From the NCBI RefSeq assembly GCF_030272615.1, contig NC_081415.1, positions 194,106,695 through 194,170,694 of the forward strand: a stretch of DNA of 64,000 bases, written 5' to 3'. Shown here piece after piece: positions 1 to 11,933 of this stretch. How positions within the stretch are numbered: position 1 is the first letter of the stretch; every line of letters begins with the position of its first letter. Source of the stretch: Cryptomeria japonica (Eukaryota; Streptophyta; Pinopsida; Cupressales; Cupressaceae). The translations under genes were made by a program, and so were the position numbers. The notes beneath the pieces are model-generated. The model was not told the origin of the DNA, ran no database searches, and saw only the letters and a program-made list of their open reading frames with translations.

Positions 1-1690
1 ATTTTTCAAAACAGATGAAAAGAATCATAGATTATAATCCAGAACTATCTTTAAACTTTTATACAAAATCTTTTCAATTTAATAAAAATAATATTATTTT
101 TTCAATTTAATAAAAATAATATTATTTTTTCAATTAAAAAATAGGCAGCTCCTAAATCCTTGCCGCTGTTTTAAAAATACCTGCTGTTATAGGTAAACAT
201 CATGCATTATTTTGTAGCAGCTCATTTTAAAATGTGAAAAAATAGCCTCGAGACACGTGTGGAAAGTGACAAAAAACATGAAAGCGACCGTTATATTATT
301 AGACTGCAAGTTGGGAGAGGGGAGGGCTGGGGGGCTCACATGAAAAGTTAAGTAGTACATTATGAATATTTAAAAAAATAATCCCCAAGCTGTGTCAAAT
401 TTCATAAATGTGAACTGCCATAAATTGTCCCCTCTACTTTATGATGATCTTCTAGATGGAAGATAAGAGGTCTAGAACAAGCATAATAAGTACATTTTGC
501 TATTGACTATGGAAGAGGTCAACTTTGCATTTAAAAATAGATAAGTTATCAAAGAATGGTCGTTTAATTGGTTGAGTATAATTGATGAGGATTAGGGTTT
601 GTGATAATCTATCAAGGTTCAATTATGGAGTCGAGTTTGAGTCAGGTTCGACATTTGAATGATGTTGATTTACAGAATCTGTCTCGACACTTGAATGATG
701 TCGATTTACATAATCTGTCTATATGTGACTGGTGAGTCAAATGATGCCTCTGGATTTGATGCATGCTTGTTCATATTTTAGTAGTATGCTATATAAAGGC
801 AAATATGTCTAGTTGTTTCCATTAAAAAAATTGATATATTTTTGTGTTTATAGTAGAACAAACAGTATGTAGGTCATTTTATCAAGTGTATTTCATTAAA
901 AAACTTATACATTTACTTTTGTTTATAGTAGAACAGACAATATGTAGGCCATTTTATCAAATGTCTTTCGATAGAGAACTTATATGTATTGCGGTGCTAT
1001 AGATCTTTACATTAAAAATGGAATTCTCCAAATTTTGAAATGAGTTTGTAGTATAGTTTAGAGTTTGATCATTCTGGATTCTTCCTAAATTTTTTTTCAA
1101 TAGTTTTGAAATGAGTGAGTGAGAGAGAGAGAGAGAGAGGGGGGGGGGATTTGTCTATTTTAAAATCTACATAATATTCTTTCTATTTTAAAATTTATAT
1201 AAAATTCTTATATTTTTATGGTTTATGAGGATTAGAGAGATTTGATTATTTTTAAAGATGTTTGATTTCCCATCTTTTCAAAAGTTTAGATAATTATCTT
1301 TTCATTCATCTTATGTTTTTCTTTAGATAGACACAAAGTGATCTTATCGTACATGTGTTTTGAAATTTAATATTAGTTTATTGTGTATATTTTTAGATAA
1401 GAATAGAGGATGATTCTCCTATCTTTTTAAATATTGTACAATTTTTTTAATAATATTTTAATGATATATGAGGATTAGAGATGATTCATTCTTTTCTTTT
1501 GAAATATGTTTGATCTTCCCAATATCCTTTCAAAGACTCTATTATCAAAATGCTTACACTAGAAGATTATTTTTTCATTCACCTTATTTCTTCTTAAAAA
1601 GACATGAAGTGACTTCATAGTAGACTTACAAATATAATGCAATACATGTGAGACATCAAAAGATATGATATGTTTTTATATTTTATAAAC
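1..1690. repeat. Dispersed repeat module, copy R1 (left end outside window)
   Basis: Non-coding AT-rich sequence that recurs in the same order at about 2490-4132 and 20090-21778. Shared landmarks are a stretch with an ACACGTG box (near 253), a conserved block containing 'actgcaagttgggagagg' (near 302), an inverted TCTAGA pair (near 450-475), a segment ending near 720-780, and the block 'tttatggtttatgaggatt' near 1216. No coding potential is visible. The copies differ by many substitutions and indels, so the duplication is old. The class of element is not recognised; it lacks visible LTR or inverted-repeat ends. Confidence 0.7.
1113..1148. repeat. GA microsatellite followed by a G run
   Basis: A (GA)n tract of about 13 units runs straight into ten G residues. 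It lies inside repeat module R1 and is absent from the matching positions of the other copies (near 3480 there is an ACAT microsatellite, near 21125 neither), so it arose after the module duplicated. Confidence 0.9.
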
Positions 1691-2490
1691 ACCCCTTAAT
1701 ACTCAATAATGCAATCAAATAGCCCATACACTCAAAACCTATTATAGTAATCAATCATTCATCTAATCAATCAATAATTTATATACCCAATGCCTATTAT
1801 ACAATAATGATCACACCTATTATAATGATCAATGATCTATATGCACAATAATGATCCTTCACAAAATCTATTATAGTGATCAATGATTCATACATCCAGT
1901 CAATAATTTATACATTTAGAACTCATGTATATGCTTCTCGATTCAACTGTGTAGAACTTGTTTTGCATCAACGTCTCAAATCACACTCTATAATCCATCA
2001 TCAAGATGAGAGCGTTGTAGAAGAAAAATGAAATCGTAGTTGATACTTTCACTTTAATAATGAGCTCCACTCCAAATTAACTATAAAAAAATCCAAACTC
2101 TTGAAATTTCATTATAATAGATCTAATTATAAGTTTAAGATATGTATATATATATGGAAATCATTGTCCAAAATCCAAAACTATCTTTAAACTTTTATAC
2201 AAATCCTTTCAATTTAGTAATGATGCATAGCTCCTAAATCTTGTGCCACTGTTTTAAAAATAACTACTTATTTTGTAACAACTGATTTTAAAATATTAAA
2301 AAAATGACCTTGAGATACGTGTTGACCTAGATTTGAACATAATCGACCCTTTCACTTTAATAATAAACTTCACTCCAAATTAACTATAAACATATGTAAA
2401 TTTTTAAATATTATAATAATAAATTAGTCTAATTATAATTTAAGATTTTAAAATTATATTTTTCAAAACAGATAAAAAGAAACATAGATT
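1690..2490. repeat. Repeat spacer segments P and Q plus a partial module copy
   Basis: Segment 1690-1930 matches 19540-19790 and 23220-23690 (motifs such as 'tattatagtaatcaatcatt' and 'caataatttatatacccaat'). Segment 2030-2150 matches 19820-19930 and again 2340-2450. Between them, 2158-2335 is an extra partial copy of the start of the module. The order shows that this locus grew by repeated unequal duplication. No gene is visible. Confidence 0.55.
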
Positions 2491-4132
2491 ATAATGTGAA
2501 TAAAACTTATACAACAATTTATCTCATATTTAGAAACCTTTATCTCCAAGAATCCAAAACTATATTTAAACTTCTATGCAGAATCTTTTCAATTTAAATA
2601 AAAATAATAATTTTTTTTCTATTAAAAAATAGACAGCTCCTGAATCCTTGCCGCTGTTATAAACATCACGCATTATTTGTAACAGCTCATTTAAAAATGT
2701 GAACTAAATGGCCTCGAGACACGTGCGCAAAGTGACAAAAGTAGGAAAGCGACCGTTATATTATTAGACTGCAAGTTGGGAGAGGAGGTCACATGAAAAG
2801 TTATGTAGCACATTATGATTCCCCTTGCTTTGTCAAATTTCATAAATGTGAACTGCCATAAATTGTCCCCTCTACTTTATGATGATCTTCTAGATGGAAG
2901 CGAAGAGATCTAGAAGCAGTATAATAAGTACACCATTTGACCCTTCTTTTTCTTCTTTAATGTTGTGATAATAAAGACATTTTCCCATTGACCAAAGAAG
3001 AGGTAAACTTTGTATTTAAAATTAAATAAGTTGTCAAAGGGTGGTAGTTCAATTGGTTCAGTATAATTGATGAGAATGATGGTATGCGATAAATGAACCA
3101 TCTATAAAGATTCAAATCATGGAGTCTTTTTTGAGTTAGGTCTGACCTGTAGATGATTTTGACGAATGGAACCATCTATATATGACTAGTTAGTCAAATG
3201 ATGACATCTGGTTTAGATGCACGCTTACTCACATTGTCGTAATCTACGACAGAAGATAGACATGTCAAGTTGTTTCCACTAAAAAAATTGACATATGTTT
3301 ATGATGAAACAAATGGTATGTAGACCATTTTATCAAGTGTATATCAAATGTCTCTCACTAGAGAATTTATATGTATTGTCTTACTACATATCTTTAGGTT
3401 AAGAATGGAATTTTCCAAATTTTGAAATGAGTTTCATAGTATGATTTAGAGTTTGATCACTCTAGATTCTTGCTCTACATACATACATACATAGGATTGA
3501 GCGGATGTTTTTATTTTAAAATATATATAATATTCTTATATTTTATGGTTTATGAGGATTAGAGAGATTTGATTCTTTTAAAAGATGTTTGATTTTTACC
3601 ATCTTGTCAAAAGTTTTGTCTTCAAATGCTTTTTACTTAGATAATTATCTTTTCATTCATCTTATGTTCTCTTTAGATAGCACAAAGTGCTCTTATGATA
3701 CAATATGTGTTTTGAATTTAATATTATTTTATTTTGTTTATATTTTTAGATAAGAATAGTGGACAACTCTCCTATCTATTTAAATATTGTACATTTTTCT
3801 TCTTCATATTTTAATGATATATGAGGATTAGGGGTGATTGGTTCTTTTCTTTTGAAAGATGTTTTATCTTCCCAATATCTTTTCAAAGACTCTATTAGCA
3901 AAATGTTCTACACTTGAGGATTTCTTTTTTCCACCTTATTTCTTCTTAACAAGACATGAAGTGACCTCATAATAGACTTGCAAATATAATGCAATATGTG
4001 AGAAATCAAAAGATATGGTTTGTCTTTATATTTTCTCTGTAGTGCTTTTCTTTTTATTTTGGTTTTTAAGGTTTTCTAAAATTATGCTTATGCTTCCTAG
4101 TTTTTTTTTTAATTATACTTTTATAGCTCACT
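2490..4132. repeat. Dispersed repeat module, copy R2
   Basis: Same succession of landmarks as copies R1 and R3: ACACGTG box near 2719, 'actgcaagttgggagagg' near 2770, TCTAGA pair near 2890-2910, and 'atatgaggattag' near 3820. It contains an (ACAT)n microsatellite at about 3477-3493 that the other copies lack. It ends at 'atagctcactaacaaatttt', where the LINE inserted. The matching place in R3 (21770-21790) reads on without interruption. Two short minus-strand frames at 2910-3175 fall inside it and look fortuitous. Confidence 0.7.
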
Positions 4133-4145
4133 AACAAATTTTAAT
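4133..4145. repeat. Left target-site duplication of LINE-1 (AACAAATTTTAAT)
   Basis: The 13-bp string is repeated exactly at 18313-18325 on the other side of the LINE. The paralogous unoccupied site near 21779 carries a single near-identical copy (AACAAATTTTAAC), as expected for target-primed reverse transcription. Confidence 0.85.
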
Positions 4146-4189
4146 ATACCGATCTACTACTTTCTCGCTCTTATTTCATTTTTTTAATT

Positions 4190-5610
4190 TTGAATCATTC
4201 AAACTCACTCCTCACGATTATTGTTCCTGGGGAGGATTCTTCCTCTCTGCAGCCAGACCCCCCTCCCAATATTGTTGTCGGTTCACATGCTTCACATGAG
4301 GCCCCTATGTCTACTTCTGGGACACCACTGCGTGCTGGCAATGTGGAAAAGATTGACAAGAACAGTGCTTCTTGTGGTTCAACGTGTTCTGTACTGACGG
4401 AAATTGCCCTTGGTCAGAAAGATGTAGACAAAAGGAAAGAGAAATGTGAATTTAGAGATAAGAAGTCTCCTTCTATCGTGCCAAAAAAATTTGTTGTTCA
4501 GAAGGATGTGGAAGAAGGCAAAAAAGAGACTAAATTCAATTGGAAAGGAGCCCTTGTCGGTCCTACAAATACGACTCTGGAGGTGGCGTTGGCTAACTTC
4601 ATCCAAACTGAGGAGGGGACGAAGATAAGACTACCTGACAACCTCATGAATAAAATTGATTCATCTCTGCATCTAACGCTTGTTGGAAGATTTTTCTCCT
4701 TTAGACTGTCTATCGATATGGTTAGGCGATGGGCTACGACAAAATGGAAGCTAAAGGGGAGAGTTGACATATCTGCTATGCCAGGAGGTCTCTTCCTTTT
4801 CAAGTTTACTGCCTATGAGGATTTGATCTTTGTCCTTTGAGGCTCTTGGGCTTTAGGACAAGCAGATTTTCCACTAGATTGGGAACTCCTTTGGAAACTA
4901 TGTCACTACTAATTCGATCACTCTAGCTAAATCTAGGTTAGTTTATGTCCATTTTTGTGTTAATGTTGCTATTAACAATTTTTTTCCCAACTTTGTGTCC
5001 CTCAAATCAAAATGGGGAAAATGGTCTTAGCCCCTTGTCTATGAAAATGCTACTCTTTATTGTCTGAAATGTGCTAAGCAAGGACACACTATTGTTAACT
5101 ACAAAGCCTCGACTACTAGTGAACCCAAGCTTAAAGAGAAAATTATTGCTAATGATGATCCTATAAGCCCAAGTGCCCCCTCATCCTTGGCCCCTAAGGG
5201 ACAGACTGACCCCTGTGTGGTGACTGAGGACTACCCCCACACAGATAGGATCCTCAAAATAATCAAAACTCCTATAGATACTGTTAAGAAAATGAGGCCA
5301 GTTGAAACTCTTAAAGATGGAGAAATCCCCCCGGTTATCAGCCTATGTTTATCCCCTAATCCTTCTACCTCCCCCTCAATGGGTAGGGATGAAACTCACC
5401 AATCCCCCCTTCCCAATGGTGATGCTTGTCCCAAGTATTGCCAAAACCCCAAAAACTTTGTGATGAGAAGTCTACTCCAAGGAGACTTGTTGGTAAACGG
5501 ATTTGTTGCTTTAAGAAACTTTCTTGAAAAACTCTGTTTTGCCCTGTAATTAGCAACAAAGCATTCACAACAGTTGAATCACAAAAAAAAAGAAAGGTAA
5601 TTCTTCTCTG
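4190..5610 (+). pseudogene. LINE ORF1 (Gag-like RNA-binding protein), decayed
   Basis: This is the nucleic-acid-binding ORF1 protein of a plant L1 element, expected to coat the element RNA. The first open stretch (4190-4840) begins at a TTG, so the true start is unresolved. It has a Ser/Pro/Lys-rich N-terminus and then a DUF4283-like domain (the region with LVGRFFSFR, TTKWKLKGRV and GGLFLFKF). After a frameshift near 4840-4900, a CCHC zinc-knuckle remnant lies at about 5061-5105 (CLKCAKQGH, with the last cysteine changed to tyrosine). A Pro/Ser-rich tail follows (5187-5549). The C-terminal end is separated by the foreign insertion and resumes at about 11670-11930, where GRPTDR and TLDG motifs are readable. 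Several stops and at least two frame changes make it non-functional. Confidence 0.7.
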
Positions 5611-6025
5611 CATTTGAGAGGGGCAGCTCCCTCGTATAATGGGGGTATTTGGATTTTTTTTTAAATTTTAAAGAACAAACAATAAAGAAAGATTGAACGC
5701 CATACAAGGTATGAATCTAGATTAAAATAAATTCCATATAATCAAGTTTGAGATACCACAACTTGAAATAATCTTCTTCACATTCAATGTTAAAGGGAAA
5801 GCATTAGGTAATCATCAATTAAACATAAGAACATTGATAATAACCCATGAGAATAAGTTGAACACACATCCAAATTGATCTCTATTGCTTAATTGCTTGA
5901 ATAATACTATCCAAGTCTCTCATACAAAGCATGTGAAAAAGTGGAATATCCCTACATTGAATAATAATGAGGTATGTATAGGTGAAGTGGTAACCACCTG
6001 AGGTAACTACCCTAACCACCTTTAT

Positions 6026-6105
6026 AACTACTTTATAACTTCCTCAACTACTTGAAATAACTTCCTCAACTACTTGAAATAACTTCCTCAACTTTGGGAA
6101 AAATA
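6026..6105. repeat. 22-bp tandem repeat, about three units
   Basis: Units of the form 'aacttcctcaactacttgaa' follow each other three times, flanked by looser 'ataactac' variants up to about 6150. It lies in the non-coding tail downstream of the 9571-6308 ORF. Confidence 0.8.
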
Positions 6106-6307
6106 ACTACTTAGAATAACTACCCAAAATGAGAACTTAGGATAACTACCTCATATGAAAAGAGCCAAGAAATTATCTTTTATTACAATATAGAAATAGA
6201 GATGAGAGAAAGGAAACTCGATCATGAGAGTTATTTACCAAGAAAGACAAAAACATGATGCGAGTAACACAACAAAAATGAAGACTATACAAAATGCAAC
6301 TCTGCAC

Positions 6308-9300
6308 TTATTCTAAGCTAACTCCTTGCGCTGCTGATGAGGCTGTTGCTTCTGTAGGCACATTATGTTGTCCAGGTCCTTTGTCTCTGAAGATTCTGAA
6401 AAGTCGGATGGCTGAAGTGATAGATTTTCCTTTGGGAATTAGGATGTTGGCTATCCTCATTTTCCATGTCTTCAAGTTTCTATGAATGCCACTTAGTTCT
6501 GTCACCATGCTGAGTATCTGAGACATAGAGATTCTCAAGGAAGAGTAAATATCAATCAATTTTTCCATGGTATTTTCATTGAAGTTTGTCCTATTAAAAA
6601 GCTGTTGATCTACCATGTTCTGGAAGCTATTCTGTAACACCTGCAAATCTTCCATCAATGTCACATATGGGAAAAGAGCAGTGAGTTGTCCTTGGAGTTT
6701 GGTACACACTCGATCACATGAAAGCATGAGCTTTTCTAACTCTAATGAAACTTGATCTATAATCACTAGTTTCCAGTTAATGCTTTCTATCCATATTTCT
6801 AGATAATCTTTTTCATTATTAGGCAGGATTTTCTCAGTTGCAAGGGTGTCCATTCCAATTTCTATCATTTGTTTGAAATCATTCACAATTTCCTTCCAAG
6901 TTGTTTCCTCTTTCTTGACATTCTTCAAGTCTTTCTCAATAGTATTTTTCTTTATTAAGGCCTCATCATGGATAGATTTTGCTTGGACTAGGAAATCACA
7001 TGCAAGAGTTTTGACCTTTTCTACCCAACCTTCAATTACCTTTCCATAGGCTTGGTACTTTTGAAGATTATCCATAACATTCCTTTCAATTACTCCTTCT
7101 GGTGTCAATATAATTGGCTGGTGATCTACACTTAGTGGCATAGTGGAGGTATCAACTACGGATTTCAAGTAAGAAGAAAAAGTGTGCACTTGTTGTTTCA
7201 ATTGATCCTTGGATTGCTTATCCTTTTCACTTCTCTCCACCATTTTGGCTGCCATCACATTAAAGTTCTAAATATCAGACTCATGAGAAGAAGGTCCCAT
7301 ATCAATCTTTGTCACAACAAAGTCCGCAGAGGTGGCCTCATTTGTATATTTCTCAGAAATGGGTTGAGCAATCTCTAAGCACATATTCTTTGAACTTGGA
7401 TCAGTCTTTATTCTTGAGGATACTTTGAGTTTCTTCGGTTTTTCATCTCTTCCAAAGAGATCAGATATGCTACTAAATTCAGGTACCACCAACTTTTCTA
7501 CCTTCCTCTTCTTCAATAGACTTTGTTCTAACCATGGGAAAGAAGAATTTTCTGTGGACTCTTGGGTGATTTCTTGTCTTGCTACCAGTGTTGTTGTCAC
7601 CTCTCTGATTTCTTCAACTTGATGACTTGGATTACTTGGAAATGATGAATCCATGACTAAAGTATTTTGTTGTGCTTCTTGTCGTAGGGATTCAATAGGA
7701 ACTGAGGGAGATATGGAATGCATTCCATCATCAAATCTTGTGTCATCCAGAATTTCCACTGGAACTTGATCCTTTACTTGACTTGCAATAGAATTTTCTT
7801 CTATGTCTTTTGCTCTGGATTTCTTCCTCTTTTGTCGAGGTTCATCACCACATGTGTTCTGAAGATTGTTCCTCCTTGGAGGGTCTTCATCTCCATCACT
7901 TCCTTGAGTATTCTAGTAAGAAGGAGTATCCCTAGATGGAGTATGGGAAGAATGTAGCAAAGTAGAGCTCTCAAGATGATTTCCTTTTCTTCTTGGAGTT
8001 TCCTTTGTTGGTCTGGTAGCAGTCATTTGAGTAATCTTCTTCTTAATCCAGGCTTCAAAATTCTTGATTACAAAACTCATTCTTTCTCTGACATCTCTCA
8101 CTTCTGGATCTGCCCAATTCAAATTGGGAAGTGGCTGGGACTGGACTTGCTCAAAATAGATAGGATCAATCAAATCAGATCCATCATCTTCAATGCCTTC
8201 TATGGTCCAATCCATCTTGAAATCATTCATTTGATTCAAAGTCAACCTTGTCCAATCTCTTTTTCTAACCTCGAACTCATCTTCACAATCCTCCCAAAAG
8301 TCTTCAAGATTAGGTAAATGAAAATAGCTAGGACCTAACTTTAAGTTGTTCTTGACATAATCCTTACTATCAAAAGGAAACCTCATCTGGTATGGATACA
8401 AATTGATCTTAGATAAAGCTTTTTCTACCTCATCTGCTCTTGAACTTGACTCACATCTATAGTGCCTGAGACAAATAGGAAAGGCTACCCCTTTATTCTT
8501 TCTATCTCTACATTTCTTTTGAACTGAAACCAATTGCCGACAAAGCTCAACTAAAATGAGCTTATCATCAACATATCTGGGTAACTTGTGTGGATAACCT
8601 TCAAATCCTCCTACTCAAAGATAGGTAAATCTTGGGAACTGGATGAAGAAACTTCCATATTTCTTTATCAATTTAGTGGCTTCCTTTGATATTCTGGTGG
8701 CAATGTCTCCTTGTAATAACCTTACTGCCCACATTGTGAAAGCATCATTCACTCGCCTAAAATACACAAAGCTTTCCTCAAGTTGCAATTGCTTGTAATA
8801 ATGGTAAACTTGAGTTTCTTGATTTAGGACACCATTAGTACTTAACCCTGGCCATGACCTCAAATTAGCAATAGCATATATCAAGTAAGAGATCATATGG
8901 AAGCGTTGACTTGTTTTGAAGTGCACTAACTAGTCATGTATGCAGTTGCTGATGAGATGGCCCCAATCAATGAATTGCTTACTGACAGAGATGACTGTTA
9001 TGAAGAGGTACATCCACATTTCGAACTCAGTGGAATCAGGACTTCCTGTCACTCTATGGAGTAAGATAATCATGTAACAAATCTCTTTGATGAAAAGAGA
9101 ACGATGGAGTGTTTTTGGAAGCTGAGACTGTCCTCCTCGTGGTGCGACCATCCATTCTTTAGCCAGATTGTTGAGGCATTTGCTTCTATTATTGCTGAAG
9201 TATTTGTAAGCTTTTTGCTTATCGATGTGAGTGAACTTTTCCTTATATGGCAAATGAAGAATAATAGCTATTGAAATTCCATCAAGTTTGGCCATTAAGG

Positions 9301-9571
9301 ATCCATCTACAGCTCTTATCTCTCTTGCATCTGGATTATATCTTTTTGAGCATTCTATCGTCAAATCTGTACATTGAATTGCTATGGGAAAACATGCTGC
9401 TTCAATCAAGCCGCTTCCTGCCACTCTACAGGACAACTTTGATCTGTCGCCTTCCATGAAGAACTTTTTGATTTCCTGCAAATTAATATGCCCAATCTTG
9501 GTATCATGAACCTCTGGAATCATGGTGGTGATGATCAAGGCATACTCATACTCCTGAGCCTTGTACTTCAT
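6308..9571 (-). pseudogene. Large unknown protein, 1088-codon frame with four stop codons and no frameshift
   Basis: From the ATG at 9571 (a stop lies 13 codons upstream) a single minus-strand frame runs to a TAA at 6308. It is broken only by stops at 8930 (TAG), 8615 (TGA), 7913 (TAG) and 7268 (TAG); I translated the joints at 8614-8534, 7912-7760 and 7267-7259 and they are open. The first ~320 residues look like a folded domain (motifs DGSLMAKLDGISIAI and LAKEWMVAPRGG). The middle (about residues 530-760) is charged and low in complexity, with Lys/Arg clusters such as RQKRKKSRAK. The last ~310 residues (7258-6308) are strongly helical. I recognise no catalytic motif and no known family with confidence; a remote relation to plant mobile-domain proteins is possible. 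It is most likely an element-borne protein. Confidence 0.6.
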
Positions 9572-9610
9572 GATGGTATTTTTGCAGATTCTTTCATATG
9601 AAAAAGTTTA

Positions 9611-11665
9611 CAACCTTTAGCCTTTATACTTCAGTGTATGGGCATGTTCACAAGAAAATAAGAATATCTGAGGTGAGAATTGGTTTCTCAGGGCAGAATA
9701 CCTTTATGCTTCTATATTCGGCATACAACACTACAAAATTCAAACTACAATGCTTCGTACAAAAGGGTTTTATGCCTTCATATGTTCATTTCTTGGAGTC
9801 TTTCTGTCAAAAAGGAAAATCTCATGTATGTAGAATATTCTACATCATTTTCATTTTGATTGCAAACTTCTGCTAAACCGCTTGCCTACTTTCCACAATC
9901 ATGGCATTCTATACACAGTATGTACCTTGTCTCTATACTGCCATACTTGTATTTCCTTGATTTTGAAACCAACTAAATAAATATGCTACACATATTGCAA
10001 CTTGAAGGCTTTGGTGATGTGTTCAATAAATTATCCCAACCCCATATATTGTCTGGTTTGTATACAGGCAGGCTGACAAGACTATAATCAAAACTCTAAT
10101 CTTTATGCTTTCATATAGCCACTTCCAAGACTTGAATTTTGCACCGGTGGAGAGAATATTGGCCTTTCATGCTCAGAACCTAGCTCAATAATGATCGTAT
10201 TTCTTTGAAATATTTGAACAAATCCCTCAACGCACTGTTATAAAGCCTTCATATCTACATGCAGGAGTAAGGACGCTAAGGAAGGTGGCGTACTGCTATT
10301 CATAGCTATCCATGAGATAGTATCCTTTTTGAGAAACTCTGGAACATTTGATGACTCCATACATTGCTGCATACTTCTTGTGCATCATTGATACATTCTG
10401 CAAGACTTTCATTTCTCCACATCCACGAGGAGGAATATCAGACTTTAACTCTGGATTTTACGTCTTCCACCGAGTCAGAGGATTCATGCAATGCTCACGC
10501 AGTTATTTCAGCTGCAAATAATATGTAAATAGACACGCACATCATACATTCTCCTGTCTTGCATATCATCGATAATCTGCAGAATACACATCGAAACATA
10601 ATACTTCATCTTTGACATTTGCAAGTGGAGTTGGGTAGCACGTTATGCATCTTTATCGGCATGCAAAGCAAATGGTGAAGGTAGTTAGAAAACCGATTTT
10701 GCTATCTTTCATAAGCCACGTGGTGTATTCAATCCACTAGATGGAAGTTTAAGGAAAAGGCGATATCTTTCAAAACACTCTCATATCGCCGCTAAAAACT
10801 AAGAAGTTGAAGTGTATCGGCATCTTGCTAATGTTGGCTAACTCATCGAAAGCATGAAACCGTTACATGACTTTGAGTTTTCTCATATTGTGCGTAAGAA
10901 CGTATTGGTAACTTGATGATTTTTACCAACTTGATGATAATTTCTAATTCGCAACCCGAAGTTGGTGTTCATTGGTCCCTTTAATCATTTTACCATGTTG
11001 CCGCTAACACTTGGTCAACTGCCAGCTTAGACCACCGATGGTGTACATTTCCCAAGTGAGTAGTTTCTAGTGTAAGAACCTTATTATCATTTAAACCATT
11101 CTTTGAAGTGCCTTATCTCCATGCCATGAAAACCCGCAATCTGTATTTCAAACTCGATTATATAATACAGTTACCACATTACATATCACAAGGACGGATA
11201 AGGGTGAGTTCGGCAATGAAGTCCGCTCCGGTCATTTTACTTTCTTTCAAAGCCAAAAATCAGTAGTCAACCATGGAATGAGAAGACCATCCCTATCATA
11301 GGCATATTCACCTCTTGTGTCCTTGGTACATTTACAAGGCATTGTTGATAGTAGGTTTTTTTCGTCAAGGGGTTTCTAAATTCCTTGAATGACATGAACA
11401 TTAAAACAACTTCAAGATTCTTTTCTTATGACCCATGACATAGGCTAAAATGGCTTTTAATTAATGTGTGAAAATAATTGATTGGTTAAACCTCTTGACT
11501 TTGTCAAATGAAAAGAAATCACACATATTCATGCTTTGCATATATTTATTTTTCTTTGAAAATCGTTATTGACTCAAATTGTCTAACACAAGAATTCCAA
11601 CAATTTGCAATTCTCAAAAAGTAGGGTTAACAAGACTAAAACAACTAATTTTCACATCACCACCT
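9611..11665. other. Non-coding upstream part of the ~6-kb insertion
   Basis: No long frame or known domain is seen. The segment has more CpG (for example near 10440-10830) than the surrounding AT-rich repeats, as expected of a leader or LTR-like region rather than the local background. One short plus-strand frame (9598-9876) has no recognisable features. No tRNA-type primer-binding site was found. Confidence 0.4.
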
Positions 11666-11933
11666 TAGTCTCCTAGCAATTATGTGACCTTGGAGGAGTT
11701 GTCTAGGTCAATCCCGATGACCTCTGATGTGAAGATCTCCCCTCCTGTAATTTTTATGTGGACAATGAGGAATGACTGACACAAAAGAAAAAAACCAAGA
11801 CAAAGAAGGCAGATGTGGGCATTGACAGCAAAGTTGGAAGACCAACTGACAGAGTGTTGAGGTAGAAAGCTATGGCAAGGGAGATTGCAAGGGGGTGAAA
11901 AATGACCTTGGATGGAAATAACAAAGTTAAGAA

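Larger units (their letters stand above)
5650..11665 (-). mobile_element. Unclassified ~6-kb insertion inside LINE ORF1, carrying one long ORF
   Basis: This stretch separates the two halves of LINE ORF1 and is not LINE sequence. It carries a long minus-strand frame (9571-6308), about 2 kb of non-coding sequence upstream of it and about 650 bp downstream. I compared both ends for long direct repeats, for inverted repeats and for a primer-binding site, and found none I can defend, so the class is unknown. It could be a non-autonomous retroelement whose LTRs I failed to see, or a captured gene-like segment. Both borders are approximate, placed where recognisable ORF1 sequence stops (after ~5640) and resumes (after ~11665). 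Confidence 0.5.

Noticed and set aside
5650-11665. LTR retrotransposon call for the insertion in LINE ORF1
   Set aside because: I compared both ends and found no LTR pair, primer site or TSD; left unclassified.
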